Source: Varanus komodoensis (taxonomy: Eukaryota > Chordata > Lepidosauria > Squamata > Varanidae). From it: DNA of 64,000 nt. Below are positions 1 through 12,600 of this stretch, piece by piece; within the stretch, counting starts at the first letter, position 1; each line of letters starts with the position of its first letter. The DNA is taken from NCBI RefSeq assembly GCF_004798865.1, contig NW_025335268.1, positions 254,724 to 318,723 of the forward strand, in the 5' to 3' direction. The notes beneath the pieces were generated by a model. That model did not search any database, had not been told where the DNA came from, and saw only the letters and a list, made by a program, of their open reading frames with translations. The position numbers and the translations under genes are program-made.

Positions 1-904
1 AATGAGACAGTTGTCACTATCTAAGGCAGTAGTTGACCTGTAGCACTTGTCCTTCTAGCCACTCATACTTAGTGAATTTTCTTGGCTAGGTTCAAAATTG
101 GATCTAGTTTAAAATAATGTTTAAAAAGAATTCATATGGCATTGTAGCTCATAAGGCTGCACTCGGAGAGATGAGAAGACAACCAGCCCTGCTTAAGACC
201 TTCATAAAGGAGCCTCTTTCAACTGTCATGTCTAGCAGCCATTCTAGTAAGCTGTATGGAGGAAGATCTACTTTGATATAAGAATAATTGTTTTTCTCTT
301 CTTTGTTCCCCATTCCTTTTCACTTGTATGCTATGTGTTATATATTATAAGCCTAGGGACAGGGACAGTCCTGCTTAACTGATTTTATATAAGCTGCTCT
401 AGACATTTTGGCTGAAGATAGACTTCAAAACATCACCAAAAATTGAATTTCATCAATTGTCCAATGAGGTCTAGAGGCCTTTTGAGAATCACTCAGTATA
501 CCCTTCCTCTTTTTCCCAGAGCTTAACTACCGCAGCCTTCATTAGGCAGTAGTATGGCGACTGACGTTTCCTATAGATCTTGGAACCCTGAGAGCAGCAG
601 CAGGAGAATTATGTAAGGCACTCTGAGTTCTTTGTAAGAAAAAAGTCTGTAATTACAAATCTAATAATTAAATAAACAAAGACATTCTACAACTATAGAC
701 AATTATATGTAATTATAGACATATAGTTACAAGAATTACAATTTGCTTCTTGGTACTGTCTTGCTCAAATAAGACTAATGGCATCTTGTCAGAAAGTTAT
801 TTTTGCTCTAAACATAGGATGCCTTAAGCATCCTTCAAGTAGCAAAATAATAATAAAAAAATCCAAGCCCATCCCACTGTATTTCCTAAACACATTTTAA
901 AATA

Positions 905-1324
905 CAGTCAATCCCCAGATTACGAGAGAATGGATATTCATCTTTAAGTTGAATGTATACGTAAGTTGCATCATGTATCCTTGGCTGTCATGCATGGGGG
1001 TTTGGGTGCAGGACTTTCATGAAAGTGGAAAAACTGCGAATATCTCTAGGCCTCCTTCATCCAAAGTTGCCAGTGCCTCCTCTTTGCAGCAAGAAATTGC
1101 CTTGGTGGATGGGCAGGGCAAGAAGGCATGCTTTTTCTCCCCTTTCAGTTCCTCTCTCTCTATGGTGATGATTTGGAGGCCTCCCTGTCTCTCTTTTTGC
1201 TTCCTCTCTCTGTGTGTTGATGATGATTTTCCACAGTATTTTTTTAATTAATAGGCTTTATGGCAGTTCACTTGTAAGTATGGGTTGCGTATAACTCAGA
1301 CATTTGTAACTTATGGACTCTTTG
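905..1324. mobile_element. Degraded Tc1/mariner (Tigger-like) MITE
   Basis: Ends read CAGTCAATCCCCAGATTACG and, inverted, CAAAGAGTCCATAAGTTACA (about 12 of 21 positions agree). A TA dinucleotide flanks each end. Internal phrases such as taagttgaatgtatacgtaag and catttgtaacttatggac resemble the sub-terminal repeats of Tigger-type MITEs. There is no transposase; the family assignment is tentative. Confidence 0.5.
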
Positions 1325-1663
1325 TACCTTTTTATAACCTAAGAGAATTATACAGAAATATATATTACATATATCCTGGGCAAAAATATTGCACATATTT
1401 TTTAAGGTACATATCTACTTTTGTTACTCCATAACTGTCACTTTGTCAGATAGTCTTTCACCCAAGGTTTTCTGGATATAATCTTGCCTTGTCTTTTCTC
1501 CAATACCCATCATCATTTGATAATTTACTATAGTGTATTTAACCTCCTTCAAAACTAGCTTTTCAATCCAGGTAAATTGCCTATATTTGCCTACATTTGC
1601 CTCCCTGATTTCTTAACTATGTAGATAGCCTCTGATTTGAAAATATTCAAATCCTCACCTCTA

Positions 1664-1812
1664 TTTTATTCTCACAAGAACCTGTGAGGTAGGTTAGGCT
1701 GAAACTAACCCAAAGTTTATCAGTGAGCTCTGTGACTGAATGAGGATTAGAATCCAGATCTCAAAGTCTGAATCAGATACTCTAATCAATAAAACATACT
1801 GCTGGTTTCATT
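1664..1812 (-). mobile_element. tRNA-derived SINE (Sauria-type), 5' part, antisense
   Basis: It contains the diagnostic antisense phrase cctgtgaggtaggttaggct, a region where the full family has the complement of GGGCCAGTCACAG, and ends near ctaatcaataaaac, the complement of the RNA polymerase III A-box end. It is clearly diverged. Confidence 0.55.
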
Positions 1813-2988
1813 ATACCAATTTTGACAGCATCCTGGCTCCTTCAAAGCATTTTAGAAGAACTGTCCATGGCTGACAGAACTTTTTAAAAAATGCACAAAA
1901 TTTGCACAAACACCCATCAAAATAAAAAAATTTATAGCTGCATGTGCACACTTGTGAACCTTTGTAGTTGTACAAGTGCAGGGTTTTGAAGCATTGGCTG
2001 GAGCAGTGACCAGGGGTTGCATTTTGCCAAATGAAGCAGGTCTGGGTATTGCTCAGAAATTGCTCCAGCTTGTCTCCCACCCCCTCATATTTCTCTTGAG
2101 AGCAGTCAAAACATGTGGTATTCAAGGGAAACAAAAGGTAAGGGGGTTTTTTGTATGTGAAAAGGGATTGTGTGGGGATTCATACCCCTGTTCATACTGA
2201 TAAAAAGTGGGAGCCAGACCCACACTTACTTCTCCTTCGCCCTCTTCTGAGGGAACTTCGCAGAACTGCCACAAAAGTATGTAAAAGTGACTGTTGAATT
2301 TGTACTTGTGTAATAAAACTGAGGGACAATATTTTTGTATGTACTGTTCAGATTGAATGTTTGGCTCCTTTTGAAGTGCTGCAAAGGAGTGTCTAGGCTG
2401 CAAGTTTCTCAGATTTGGAATAATAAAATACAGCAGCATTTCTATGACACATTTTGTTCAGATCTCCTTAATTCCCTTATTGAAATTCAGACTAGGCAAG
2501 TGAAAATGGTGCTGTCTGAGCTAGAAATGTACAATGCACATTAGTCAAATAGAGTGGGTAGGTGGCTTTTTTAAATGAATGAGTCTTCTTACAGGTCTCA
2601 ACAGCCAGTTGGACTGAGAACTCAGATGTTTCCCATGATAGGCTTTTTATTCCCCCCTCCTGTGAATTCTAATTTGACTAGCAAAATTGTAGTCAAAAAC
2701 AGGAAATTTAAAATAAGAGATTTAAAAACAGGAACAGTTTGTCAGTGGTTTATTTAGAAAACAACACTCAAACTTTGTTTTGTCCAGCCCTCCACATTTT
2801 TCTTGAGAAGAAAAATCCAAACTTGTGTATCCGCTACTGGTAAAAAACATAGGAAATATTAGTTTAGACAGGACTCCATGCAGCCCTTGCTAATTTTACT
2901 ACAAGTCATAAGTTTTCATCCATGTCTCCTAATGCTGTATCAGTTTTACAAAATTTATATAGAAAGGAAACTTAATAAAATATAAGCT

Positions 2989-3009
2989 CCCCCCCCCCCA
3001 AAAAAAAAA
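2989..3009. repeat. Homopolymer C11 followed by A10
   Basis: Eleven C (2989-2999) are followed directly by ten A. It is low complexity and prone to length errors in sequencing. Confidence 0.9.
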
Positions 3010-3879
3010 CTGGATTTGCAAGATATGGCAACCCATTGCAAATATATAACTGTGACAGGTTGCCATGTCATCAAAACAGGATGGCTTATTTTTTGGCATC
3101 CAGCCACACTAATAATTCATGGCTTGTTGTAGTGTTTATGGTACCTATAATGGCTTGGTGTGTCATCTGAACCTGGGATTGCAATTTTAGTGTGGGTTGT
3201 TGAAAAATGCCACTGAGTCTTTGGGCAAGAGTGGCCAAAAAACACAGCTGCTCCTTTCCCCAGTGAGAGAACTCGGTTTTTGAGGCTACCCTAGAAACTT
3301 ACTATAGTGCAGCATCATGTACCTCCCTCCTTACTCTGCATTCTATTGCATCACCTTCCACAATCTTCTGTTACTTCACATGATAGCAGAGTACTTTTTT
3401 TTTGTCCTTGTGAACCAGCTGTGTGTAATCTGCATAGTGACCTTGAAGGAGCTTTTTATCTTTCCAGCCTCAACTGTGAGTTGAAGCCATCTCCAGCACT
3501 GTAATGTAAGTTAAAGGGATTTTCCTGAGACAAAATCCAGTATTTTATTGAAAAAAGAAAACTTGCAGTGTTATTTGATACTTCATATGTCCAGTTCTTT
3601 AGCACAGTGTTGTGTGCAAAATTTTATTTCATTTGTGCAATAGATAGGTGCTGATATTAATGCAAACACTTTTTTGGTGAAAGGGTCTGAATGAGTTTTG
3701 TTAGCTTTATCTTTTACTGGCCTTTCCTGCATATGGAGCTAATATTTGACCTAGCAACAGTTTTGGCAGGTACTTTTTGCAGTTTGCTTGCAAAGTTTAC
3801 TTAGGAGAGAAATTTGCTTCACAGACTGCACCATAGAGGTGGCAGACAGTAAATCTTTGCCGCTACTTTTTTCACAAAA

Positions 3880-4690
3880 TTCCTCTGTACAGCCATTATA
3901 GAAGTTGGCTCACAATATATTTGGGGCTCTGACTGAATCTGAGGGAGAGGGACAAATTGTGAGAATTTGGTGTGTTACTGGACTGACGTTGAGCTAGGCA
4001 CATTCACTGATCACATTCACTGGATAACTGCAGAAGCAGAGGAGTACCTCCAGAGCCACAGATGCAATAATCTGCTTTCCTGGTTTTGCATGCAGTTGTT
4101 GCCTAGGGGCTATTCTCACACACTTATACAGTGAAGGAGAAGCTGTATGACTTGCAGATGTGTAAAGAAATTATAACTTACAAGTACTCCAGAGTCAAGC
4201 CAGTTGCCGTGCCATCCTATGGCAAACTGGCAATTATCCTGCTTGGTTGGAGGGACATACTGCTAGAAGCAGGTTGAGTGACCCTCTCAAAGTGTTCAGT
4301 ACCAGCTCACAAAGAGCTACCAGTCTTCAGTGTGATTCATCCCTTGACTACTGGCATATCAAAATGTGCTGATCCCTATACCACACATACCATTGTGTCT
4401 ACTACACTAAAGCCACACAGGGTCTCATCAGCTATTCTTTCATGAGCTCCTTGCTCCTGGCACACTGCAAAAATTCTTCTACTTTGAGCTGACAGCATGC
4501 CCCTGACATCCATCCCTGCTGCTCATGCCAATTTTTTTACGTTGGTAGACAACAGGAATCTTGATAGTTACATGCAACTGAATCATTCTGCATTTACCAG
4601 AGTTTACTGAGCTTCTGTATTTTTTCAAGTAGAAGCCATTTTGGCAATAATCATGCATAATAACAATAATAACATGTGAGACCAGCATTA
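3880..4690 (+). repeat. Unclassified interspersed repeat (copy A)
   Basis: It is collinear with the copy near 29930-30770. Shared phrases include gttggctcacaat.tatttgggg, tttcctggttt.gcatgcagttgtt, tttgagctgacag.atg and catccctgctgctc. There are no TIRs, coding domain or tail that I can recognise. It may be a decayed non-autonomous element. Confidence 0.55.
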
Positions 4691-4744
4691 ACTTGCTACT
4701 AAAATTAACACAGAATAAGCAAGTCCAAAACCTAACTGGATGTA

Positions 4745-5010
4745 TGAAAGTTTATTATTATTATTATTTATTTGGAACACTTATATGCCGCCCCTCTCGC
4801 AAAAGCCTTGGGGCGGCTTCCAATACAAATAAATAACTATACAAATACATAAAATCTGGAGACATCCCGGCATAAATATAAAATCAATAAATAAATTTAA
4901 CAATTAAAATAACGTTAAAATAAAAAGGTCTTGGCCTGGTGCTGAAAAACAAATAACAACTGCACTAGGTGGACCTCTCTGGGGAGCGCATTTCATCAGT
5001 GGGAATACAT
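4745..5010 (-). mobile_element. LINE 3' end (L2/CR1-like), antisense
   Basis: It starts with a TTA-rich tail complement, then ttatatgccgcccctctcg and ttggggcggcttccaata, the common squamate LINE tail. The phrase acctctctggggagcgcatt that follows is shared with the copy at 19804-20229. Only the 3' end is kept. Confidence 0.7.
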
Positions 5011-5059
5011 TTACCTATAAGTTTACCTAAATAAGTTTACCTATTGATCCTTTATTTCA

Positions 5060-6113
5060 TGTAGTATTTGTACTCTTGCCATTATAACCCTAGTGAAGCA
5101 GTTCAAGATCATTGGTCTGCATCTTCTGTTCCTCCCTTTCACCGCAATAGTCTTAAGAATGTAGACAGCCATTTTTGCAATGTTTCAGAGATGAGTATGG
5201 TGCATCATTGACCAGGTTCCAGAAATGATAAACACTTGCCTTAATTTCAGATTTCGTGATATCATTTTCCTGGAGTTCCACAGTTAAATTCTCCAATTTA
5301 CTACCATCAGAACAAAAGTCTGTAATGACTGCTGACGAGATGACACTGAACTGGAAGGAACTTTCAGTGGAATAAATGAATCCTTGCTGTACTACATCCT
5401 TGAATCTAGAACCTAACTCATTTCTTCCAACAGTTTTACAAGTAATTAATATTTGAAATGGTTCATCATCTCAGGTCTTTCTGAAGTGACTGCTTTTGTT
5501 TTTGGAAAGTGAATGAACTTTTTGTCAGGAATAAATACTGTTGTAACCTTCTTTTGAAAAACTTTTTTTGGTTTCAGAAAATTCTACTTTCCCTCACAAC
5601 TGGGGATTTAGCATATCCGGGTCACAGATTATATCAATAAAAAATGTCAGCTGAATTATCCAGCCTGGATTTTCCAAGTCTTTCTCCATCTTTTCCTTGC
5701 TTTCAAGAAATTTGAAAATCAGAGGAAGGAGTCCCAAAACTCTTTCAGGGCCCCTGTTATGAGATAACCATCGCTCACCATGGTTTATTTAAGCCATGGT
5801 GGATTGTTCTGCATGTATTTGACCAATTTAAATATTCAAGTTGTAGCTTGTCATGTCGTCAGAATCACAGGACCTAGTTATGTGAGGGTTACTTAATTTA
5901 TCCACTTTGAGAGAATTCTGGAATGTGAGAGTTGTACTTCGTGCCCCTCTGGAAGTCATCAAATTGAACAAGATTGTTCTAGGCAGTAGGAAGCTGATTC
6001 TGCATTTCTTCTCAAAGGACGTTTGCTTTCCAATGCATGAGGAGCGTCCACTGGCTTTCTTTTGTGCAAATTTAAGAGCCATTGCTAATACTGAGGAATA
6101 CTATTACCCTTAG
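5060..6113 (-). pseudogene. hAT-superfamily transposase fossil
   Basis: Read on the - strand, decayed pieces appear in order: MALKFAQKKASGRSSCIGKQ near 6080, KFLESKEKMEKDLENPGWII then QLTFFIDIICDPDMLNPQL near 5720-5580, and SDGSKLENLTVELQENDI then SEIKASVYHFWNLV near 5340-5200. This resembles the C-terminal region of ZBED/Charlie-type hAT transposases (an LxFLVDI-hLNxLNLxLQG block, then a VELQ block and an xFWxxL block). Several frame breaks and stops show it is dead. It could instead derive from a domesticated ZBED-like gene copy. Confidence 0.5.
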
Positions 6114-6417
6114 AATCAAAACAAGAGAATGAAGTTGAAGTTCTCCTAAGTGGAAAAAACTTCAGCATGTTAACATGTAGCAGTCCAAAAACTTTAGTAC
6201 AAGTGTGTTCTGCAGTTCTGATTAGAGAGAAGAAACGAGAAGGAACCATATCTAAGATTACTTAACCTGTATGTCTGCTAATGGAACATGGAATTTGATG
6301 TTTCCTGCTTGACATTATAATTGATTTTTGTTTATGTCACCATGGCAAATATTTTGACATTTATAAATTTACCTTATAGCAATTCATTTTAATTCACTGA
6401 CCTTTTCTCCTTCACAG

Positions 6418-6614
6418 ATGCTACTTCAAATGAACAGCAAGACCTCTTCTGTCAGAAGTTACAGCAATGTTGTGTACTGTTTGATTTCATGGACTCTGTA
6501 TCTGATTTGAGGAGCAAAGAAATTAAAAGAGCAACACTGAATGAACTAGTGGAATATGTTTCGACAAATCGTGGAGTGATTATTGAATCAGCATATTCAG
6601 ACATAGTGAAAATG
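6418..6614 (+). CDS. PPP2R5A: PPP2R5A exon 2
   Basis: The acceptor is ttctccttcacag and the donor is gtaatt. The exon enters in phase 2: its first two bases finish an Asp codon begun in exon 1. It encodes [18 protein letters not shown] and on to SAYSDIVKM, the first helical repeats of the B56 core. It is the first PPP2R5A exon in the window, so exon 1 (N-terminal tail and promoter) lies upstream of base 1. Confidence 0.95.
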
Positions 6615-9600
6615 GTAATTAAATACCTCAAATGTTACTCTTTTTGAAGACTTACTAAAATGAAATCCAGTATGATTCACTAAGCATTGATATGATTAGC
6701 ATATAATGGCAACCTATTATGTTAAACAATGGGTTGTGCATGAGCAGGAGAGAAAGGGCACATTGCTTGCAATAGAATGCTTCTTTAGTGTTTAAGTGCA
6801 CAGACCTATGAAGTTCCTTCATAGGTTGTGGAGCACAATGTGCAAATCCAGACTGGGCTCTTTGGGGACTAAACAACCCAACAACAAATCATGGGTTAAC
6901 CACAGCATTGTTTCACCAGTCAATATTCAATAATTTGGTATATTCAAGTTCCTAGTCATCACTGGCCCCTTCAAAATTACTTATGTTGACTAGGGGAAAG
7001 GAAAAGGTGCATTGTTCTTACCTTATGGTGAAATGAAGGAACAGCATTAAAGTTTAGCTGGTTTTTACAGCATTATGCTAACAGGACTAACTCTCTGAAA
7101 GTTTTCAGGTATCCATATTATTTGACGGGGTGACTCCAGTTCCCTTGTTGTATGCTTTCATAGTATACTCAAGAGTAAATGCTATGACATTGTATAATAT
7201 TACTAGAGACAGCAGAAAGACCTGCAGAATGTACCTGTTAAGGGTTTTTTAAAACCTTAAACAGATCTTTCACAGATTTTAGAAAGCAGGAACTAAATTC
7301 TTGATTATGTACCTGGTTCAATAGTAACTAAATATGAGTGATCTAAGCTGTACCAACTCTTATACAATTATGGGATTGTCCAAAAAGTAAATGAGAGGGA
7401 GGGCCATACAGGGCTCAAGCAATTTTTGAGGAGGTTCAGTTGCCTGAAGTTCAGAGTTCAATAACTGATCATTTATACTAGAGTCAACTGTACCAGTTTT
7501 AATCCATTTGAGAACATTTAAGTATCATTACAATCAAAGTCATGTATTCAGGCTTTAGCTTTGGCAGCCCTATACTCTTAAAATAAACCTGTAGGATTTG
7601 CTTAGTTCATGCTTAAAGGATACTTTGCATTTGTAGCTCTAAGTTGGTTTGCAAACTGACTGTGCAGAGTATTATGGTGATGTTGGAATAATCTGAACAT
7701 TTAACATTAAAGCCCTTAACATTAAAGGAGTAAGAGGGACAAGAAAATTTTAGTGGAAAGAAATTATTTGTTATTTTTATTATTTTGTTTATTCAAATTG
7801 ATAGTCACATTCTATAGTGACAATTTAAAAAAATTAAAACAGAAGTTGAATAAAAGGAACAGCAACTATTAAAAGCAAGATTTAAACTGTACAGCAACCT
7901 GCCACCCTTTCATAAAGCATTCTTGGCTTTATGAAAAATTTGACAAGTTAGTTGAGCAGTGTGCCAAGTATACCTATTTAGAAGTATAACTACTAAAATG
8001 GCTACAGAATGTAAGCTGCCTTGAACCCATGCAATAGGTCAGGATATAAATATAATAAAAATTGAGCACTGGGATCAGTTTGGTACTAATGTTATAGTGC
8101 AACTCACAAAGTTGAGTACTTTATGTCATCTGCCTGTAACAATAGCAAACAACCAAAGAAAAATCGATTGCTTGTATTTGACCAGTAACATATAATTTGC
8201 AGAAACTTGCTGTTCTGTATGATTTGGTGTGTGTTAATAATTGTATTTAAAAATAGAGAACAAATTATACCCCAACTCAGGTTACCTAAGCATTGTTGAA
8301 AAATAATCCATCAGTGCCTATCCACAACTTTGTTAAACAGAAAACCAGTGAAAGGTTGAAACTGATTCAGTGCAGATTTGAAGAGTTTGTCCTGCTAATG
8401 ATTATTAGTAGCAGGAAGGCTAAGTGAATTGGTTTGTACATGTGTTGCTTCTTGTTTGTCATCATGTTGAAACATGGCCGTACTAACAAACCATGGTTTC
8501 TTAACCATGAACAATTCAGAAAAAGAATTCATGATTCATTGTTAAATTGTAATTTTTGTGTTGTTTATACCATGGGCTGTCATGTTTGACCCAGAACCAT
8601 GCCTTGTTTTGTCCAGGCTACAGAGCTTGCAATCAAGAGTCGTAAAGAAAAAAACAGCTACCTTACATACCAGTGCTACAGCGCTATGAAAGCATTTGGA
8701 ATACAGGCGGGGCCTAAGTAAAGCAGTAGGAAAATAAAGAACCCAGAAATTAAGAAAACAAGTCTTTTTAAAATAATTGGCAACAAACCATGGAGTAGAG
8801 TTAAGTGTAAGCCAGGTAGTGGTCTAGCATATACTTCTCCAACACTTATCAGGTGAACTGATGAGTGGATTTTCTTTCCTGCCGTAACTGTATAACAGGA
8901 TCAACAATACCTCATTCCATTCATTTGGAATGTTGCTGAGCTATCTATATAACTAAAAAGTAAGGTCAACACTGTTGCCCAACATTTAGTAAAAACTCTA
9001 TCATTAAACTTTTACTTTTACTTTTACTATTTAAGAATTTTACTATTCATGAAAATTTCACCAATTGTCAACAGCAGTAAGGAAGATGAATCAATTCTTC
9101 CACTTAGTTTTTCAAGTATGAGAGTCAAGATTGAAAAGAATAACTCCCCTCATTTACCTGCTGCCCAAATTTCATGATATCACAGATGTCCAATTGACCT
9201 TCCTTAATAAAAGCTACCTCTTTCTTTTTTGTTAAATTGTTAAAATTATGGTATTTCAGAAAGGCACTATGAATTCTCATTATGTTAGCACATCAAACAA
9301 AATAAAGTACCTTCCCAAGATGTAGTCTATGTTAATATGATCCTTATCACACCATTTAATTTGAAGAAGATCTATTCTTGGAATTGTTAACACTCAGATA
9401 AGCTTGTAACTTCCTCACAGTTCTTCATTGTGGGATTTTGACCCACAGTTATTTTCCTTTATTGTCATAAGACTGGATCTTTAACTTGTTTCAGTAGCTT
9501 TGCAGGTTTTGGTGACCACTTTATTAATTCATCTATTTACTATAGTTTTAACTGATTTAATCCTATGTCTTTGTTAATGGGGAAATTTTTTATTAATATA

Positions 9601-12600
9601 TTATATTTACTAAATGAAACTGAACTAACGGATTGTCACTTTGACAATTCTCTGCTTCAAAGAACTTTGCTTTCTAAAGAGGGTAGGATGAGCACAAGAC
9701 ATATGACCATAATAAAGATAATTCATAATGCATTAGAATTACAAATATATTTGATTCAATATCAAGCAGGTTATTCAGTCTATTTTGAGCTGCTTAAATA
9801 GTATTAGATTAAATAAAGTAATGGCTTGAAAGTATAAGACAGTTGGATAAATGTATATGACATCATATATTTGTACTTTGAAGTAAAGATTTTAGTGTCC
9901 TCCAGATATGTAGGATTTGCATGGCCAATGGAAGGTGTTCAGTTTGGGAAAGCTGATATAACCAATCAAATATTTTTTGTGTCTTGCATTAAGTAAACCT
10001 AAATTGAATTTAGCTTCAAAAAGTGACTGTGTTCCCCCCAGATTAGTTCTAATATCTTTAGAACACTTCCACCAAGTGAAAATCCAGATTTTGATCCAGA
10101 AGAAGATGAACCTACACTAGAAGCTTCATGGCCCCATATACAGGTATATTTATGTTGGTATATTTTGTCATGCTTAAGAAAATCTTGTGCTAGCATATCA
10201 GATGCAATCAGCAGTTCTGGAATGTGATGTAAGAAATTGCATATATTTTGTACTTGATCTTGCATCTCTGCTCTTAAACTGTTGCTTACTCTTTGCTGCC
10301 TTCAGACTACAATCCATTTTCCTGTCTATTTGACTTTACTCTTGTTCCGATCTTTTGGTTTCATAATCTACATCCCGCTGAAAAAGCCTTCAATAAAATT
10401 GCAAATTACTTTATTACAAATCCCTATAGTTTTCAATTCCTGCTGCCTTGGATAGAGATGATCATCCAATGCTGCTTGACTCCTCTTTTCCTTAGCTCTG
10501 ATTCTCCATGGGTGAGGAACCTTTTCTCTCTTGTTGGCAACATTTCCTCGGTAAATCTGCCAGACTGCAAGCCAGTGAAACCAGAAGTGGGCAGGGTCAG
10601 AACACCTTTCCCTTCATTTCCTTCCCAGCTTCTTCCTCTCTCAAGCCCAGTGCAATCTGCCTTTGAGAAATAAATTCCACTTTCTTCAGTTAAAGCTTTT
10701 GAATCATCTGCCATACTGGGTTGGGGAACAGTTCAGAGGAGGGTTGCCACACATGGGGAAGATTAATTCTTTTTTCCTGGCAAAATCCACCATGTGAATC
10801 ACTTTGGCAGCAGTGACATTCTATAAGCAAACAAACAAATAGCTGGACTGGTGTGGGAGCAAGGAGGGAATGTTGTGCAGACACCCCACCCCCCACTGCA
10901 TCTGTCTTGTTAGCCAGAATTTCCAAAACTCCCTGCATATAGCATAGGTACTGAAAATTAACTGTTGATAATATGCTAGGCCAGAATTTGAAATCTACTT
11001 CTCACCAGTTTCAAACTCTAATGTTTACAGTTTTCTGGTTAAAGCTGAACTCAGTGAAGATATAATATTGAACACATTTAACACTGAAAAAGGAAGAAAG
11101 AGTGATTTAAGTGGGAGATGAAGAAGATTACAAATGGGTGGGAGGAATATATAAGCAGTCAGGAGTCTATCCAGCCTCAGAGAGGCTACTATTGGGTAGC
11201 TGAAAGATCTCAGTAGACCACAGAGAAAGGTCTCTTAAGGACCAGAACAGTTCAAAATTTAATAGGATTTTATACCAGTACATTGCATTTTACTTGGAGC
11301 ACTCATGTTTTCTTCTAGCAAGCATTTTGTATAGTCTTTCCTCCTTTGACATTTGTGTTATTTATTACATGTAAAAGTACCTTCTCTAATTATGTCTTCA
11401 TTTTATTCTATCATAGCTGGTATATGAATTTTTACTACGTTTTTTAGAGAGTCCAGATTTCCAGCCTAGCATTGCAAAACGTTATATTGACCAGAAATTT
11501 GTACAGCAGGTAAATATTCATCTGGAATAGATAATACACTACTTATTTAGCTAAAAATAATGGATATGCTTCTAAGTGTCTCTTCTGTTGATAGGAATGT
11601 TAATTAATTTCATGTTAGGGCTTTCAATTTAGTTGAGGTATAAAGAAGATTTTTGTAAATATCCCTTCCCACTTCAGCTTCACATGGTACAGCTTCACAT
11701 GCTTTTACAGAGCACATGACCCTGTTTTCTGGAGCAGACTTTTGTGTGGCTGAAGGCATTGTGAATAGTTAAAAGTTGCTTTTCCTGCTGTAGCAGGAAT
11801 GTCTTGTGAGTGGAATTTCACTCTGGAGAAGTCATGATTCAAGTCAATATACCATATGCCATTGCATACAATGCTGGTGGAAAATTCCCATCCTACAGAA
11901 GTTTCCTGTTCAACCTGCAGAGACTTCAGTTCCCTCCTATCACAGATAAAACAAACATTCCTCTACATAGTGCACCATTTGCCTTCTCTTAATTAGGAGG
12001 GGAGTGGTGCATTACATACTTTACCTGCCTTATATCATCTTCAGTGGGGAAGGGTACAGGCAAGTAAAACTGGTCTTTGGCCAAAGTGTCAGCTGGAGAA
12101 ACTTCAGTCCTTTGTATGGGAACCAGTGACCTTGGCTGAGTCAGGTCATGTGCTGCTGGGGACTTTGCTGGTGTGAAAAGAGTGACTGTTTTCATCATAC
12201 TAGTCTCATTGTGACCTGGTGGCTAATGTGACTTGTAAAAGGCTGGGATTTGGATAGCTTTGGAAGGTGTTGCTGAGTCCCTTTCTTTTTTCTGAGTCTG
12301 GCATGAAGCTCTGCATTTTGTTAGCTAGGAGAAAGGCAAAATGAGCAGGGGACAGTCCTCTCTGCCCACTGTTGTTAGGTCCAGAATGTAGACAGTAGGT
12401 GTCTGCAGCTGGGAAAAAAAGGACCACTGAGGTGGATGGAGATCCTTGTGGAATGCAGGAAGGCCAAAGGTAAAGGAATATGCAAGGATTGGATATCCAG
12501 TAAGGCATGGTAGGTCCAAAGGCAGAGCCAGGAACAAATGTGGTCAGACACCAATAAGGCATCGCACATCTAGAAGCAAAGGCAAAATTAGAAATAGACA

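Larger units (their letters stand above)
1..6417 (+). other. PPP2R5A intron 1 (3' part)
   Basis: No host exon is seen here. The stretch ends at the exon 2 acceptor. It contains a MITE-like element (905-1324), a SINE remnant (about 1664-1812), an unclassified repeat (about 3880-4690), a LINE tail (about 4745-5010) and an antisense hAT-like fossil (about 5060-6113). The remaining sequence is AT-rich and unremarkable. Confidence 0.75.

Noticed and set aside
1-6417. PPP2R5A exon 1 within the window
   Set aside because: No sequence like SVRKAQRQKRSQGSSQFRSQ or a CpG-rich promoter is seen.
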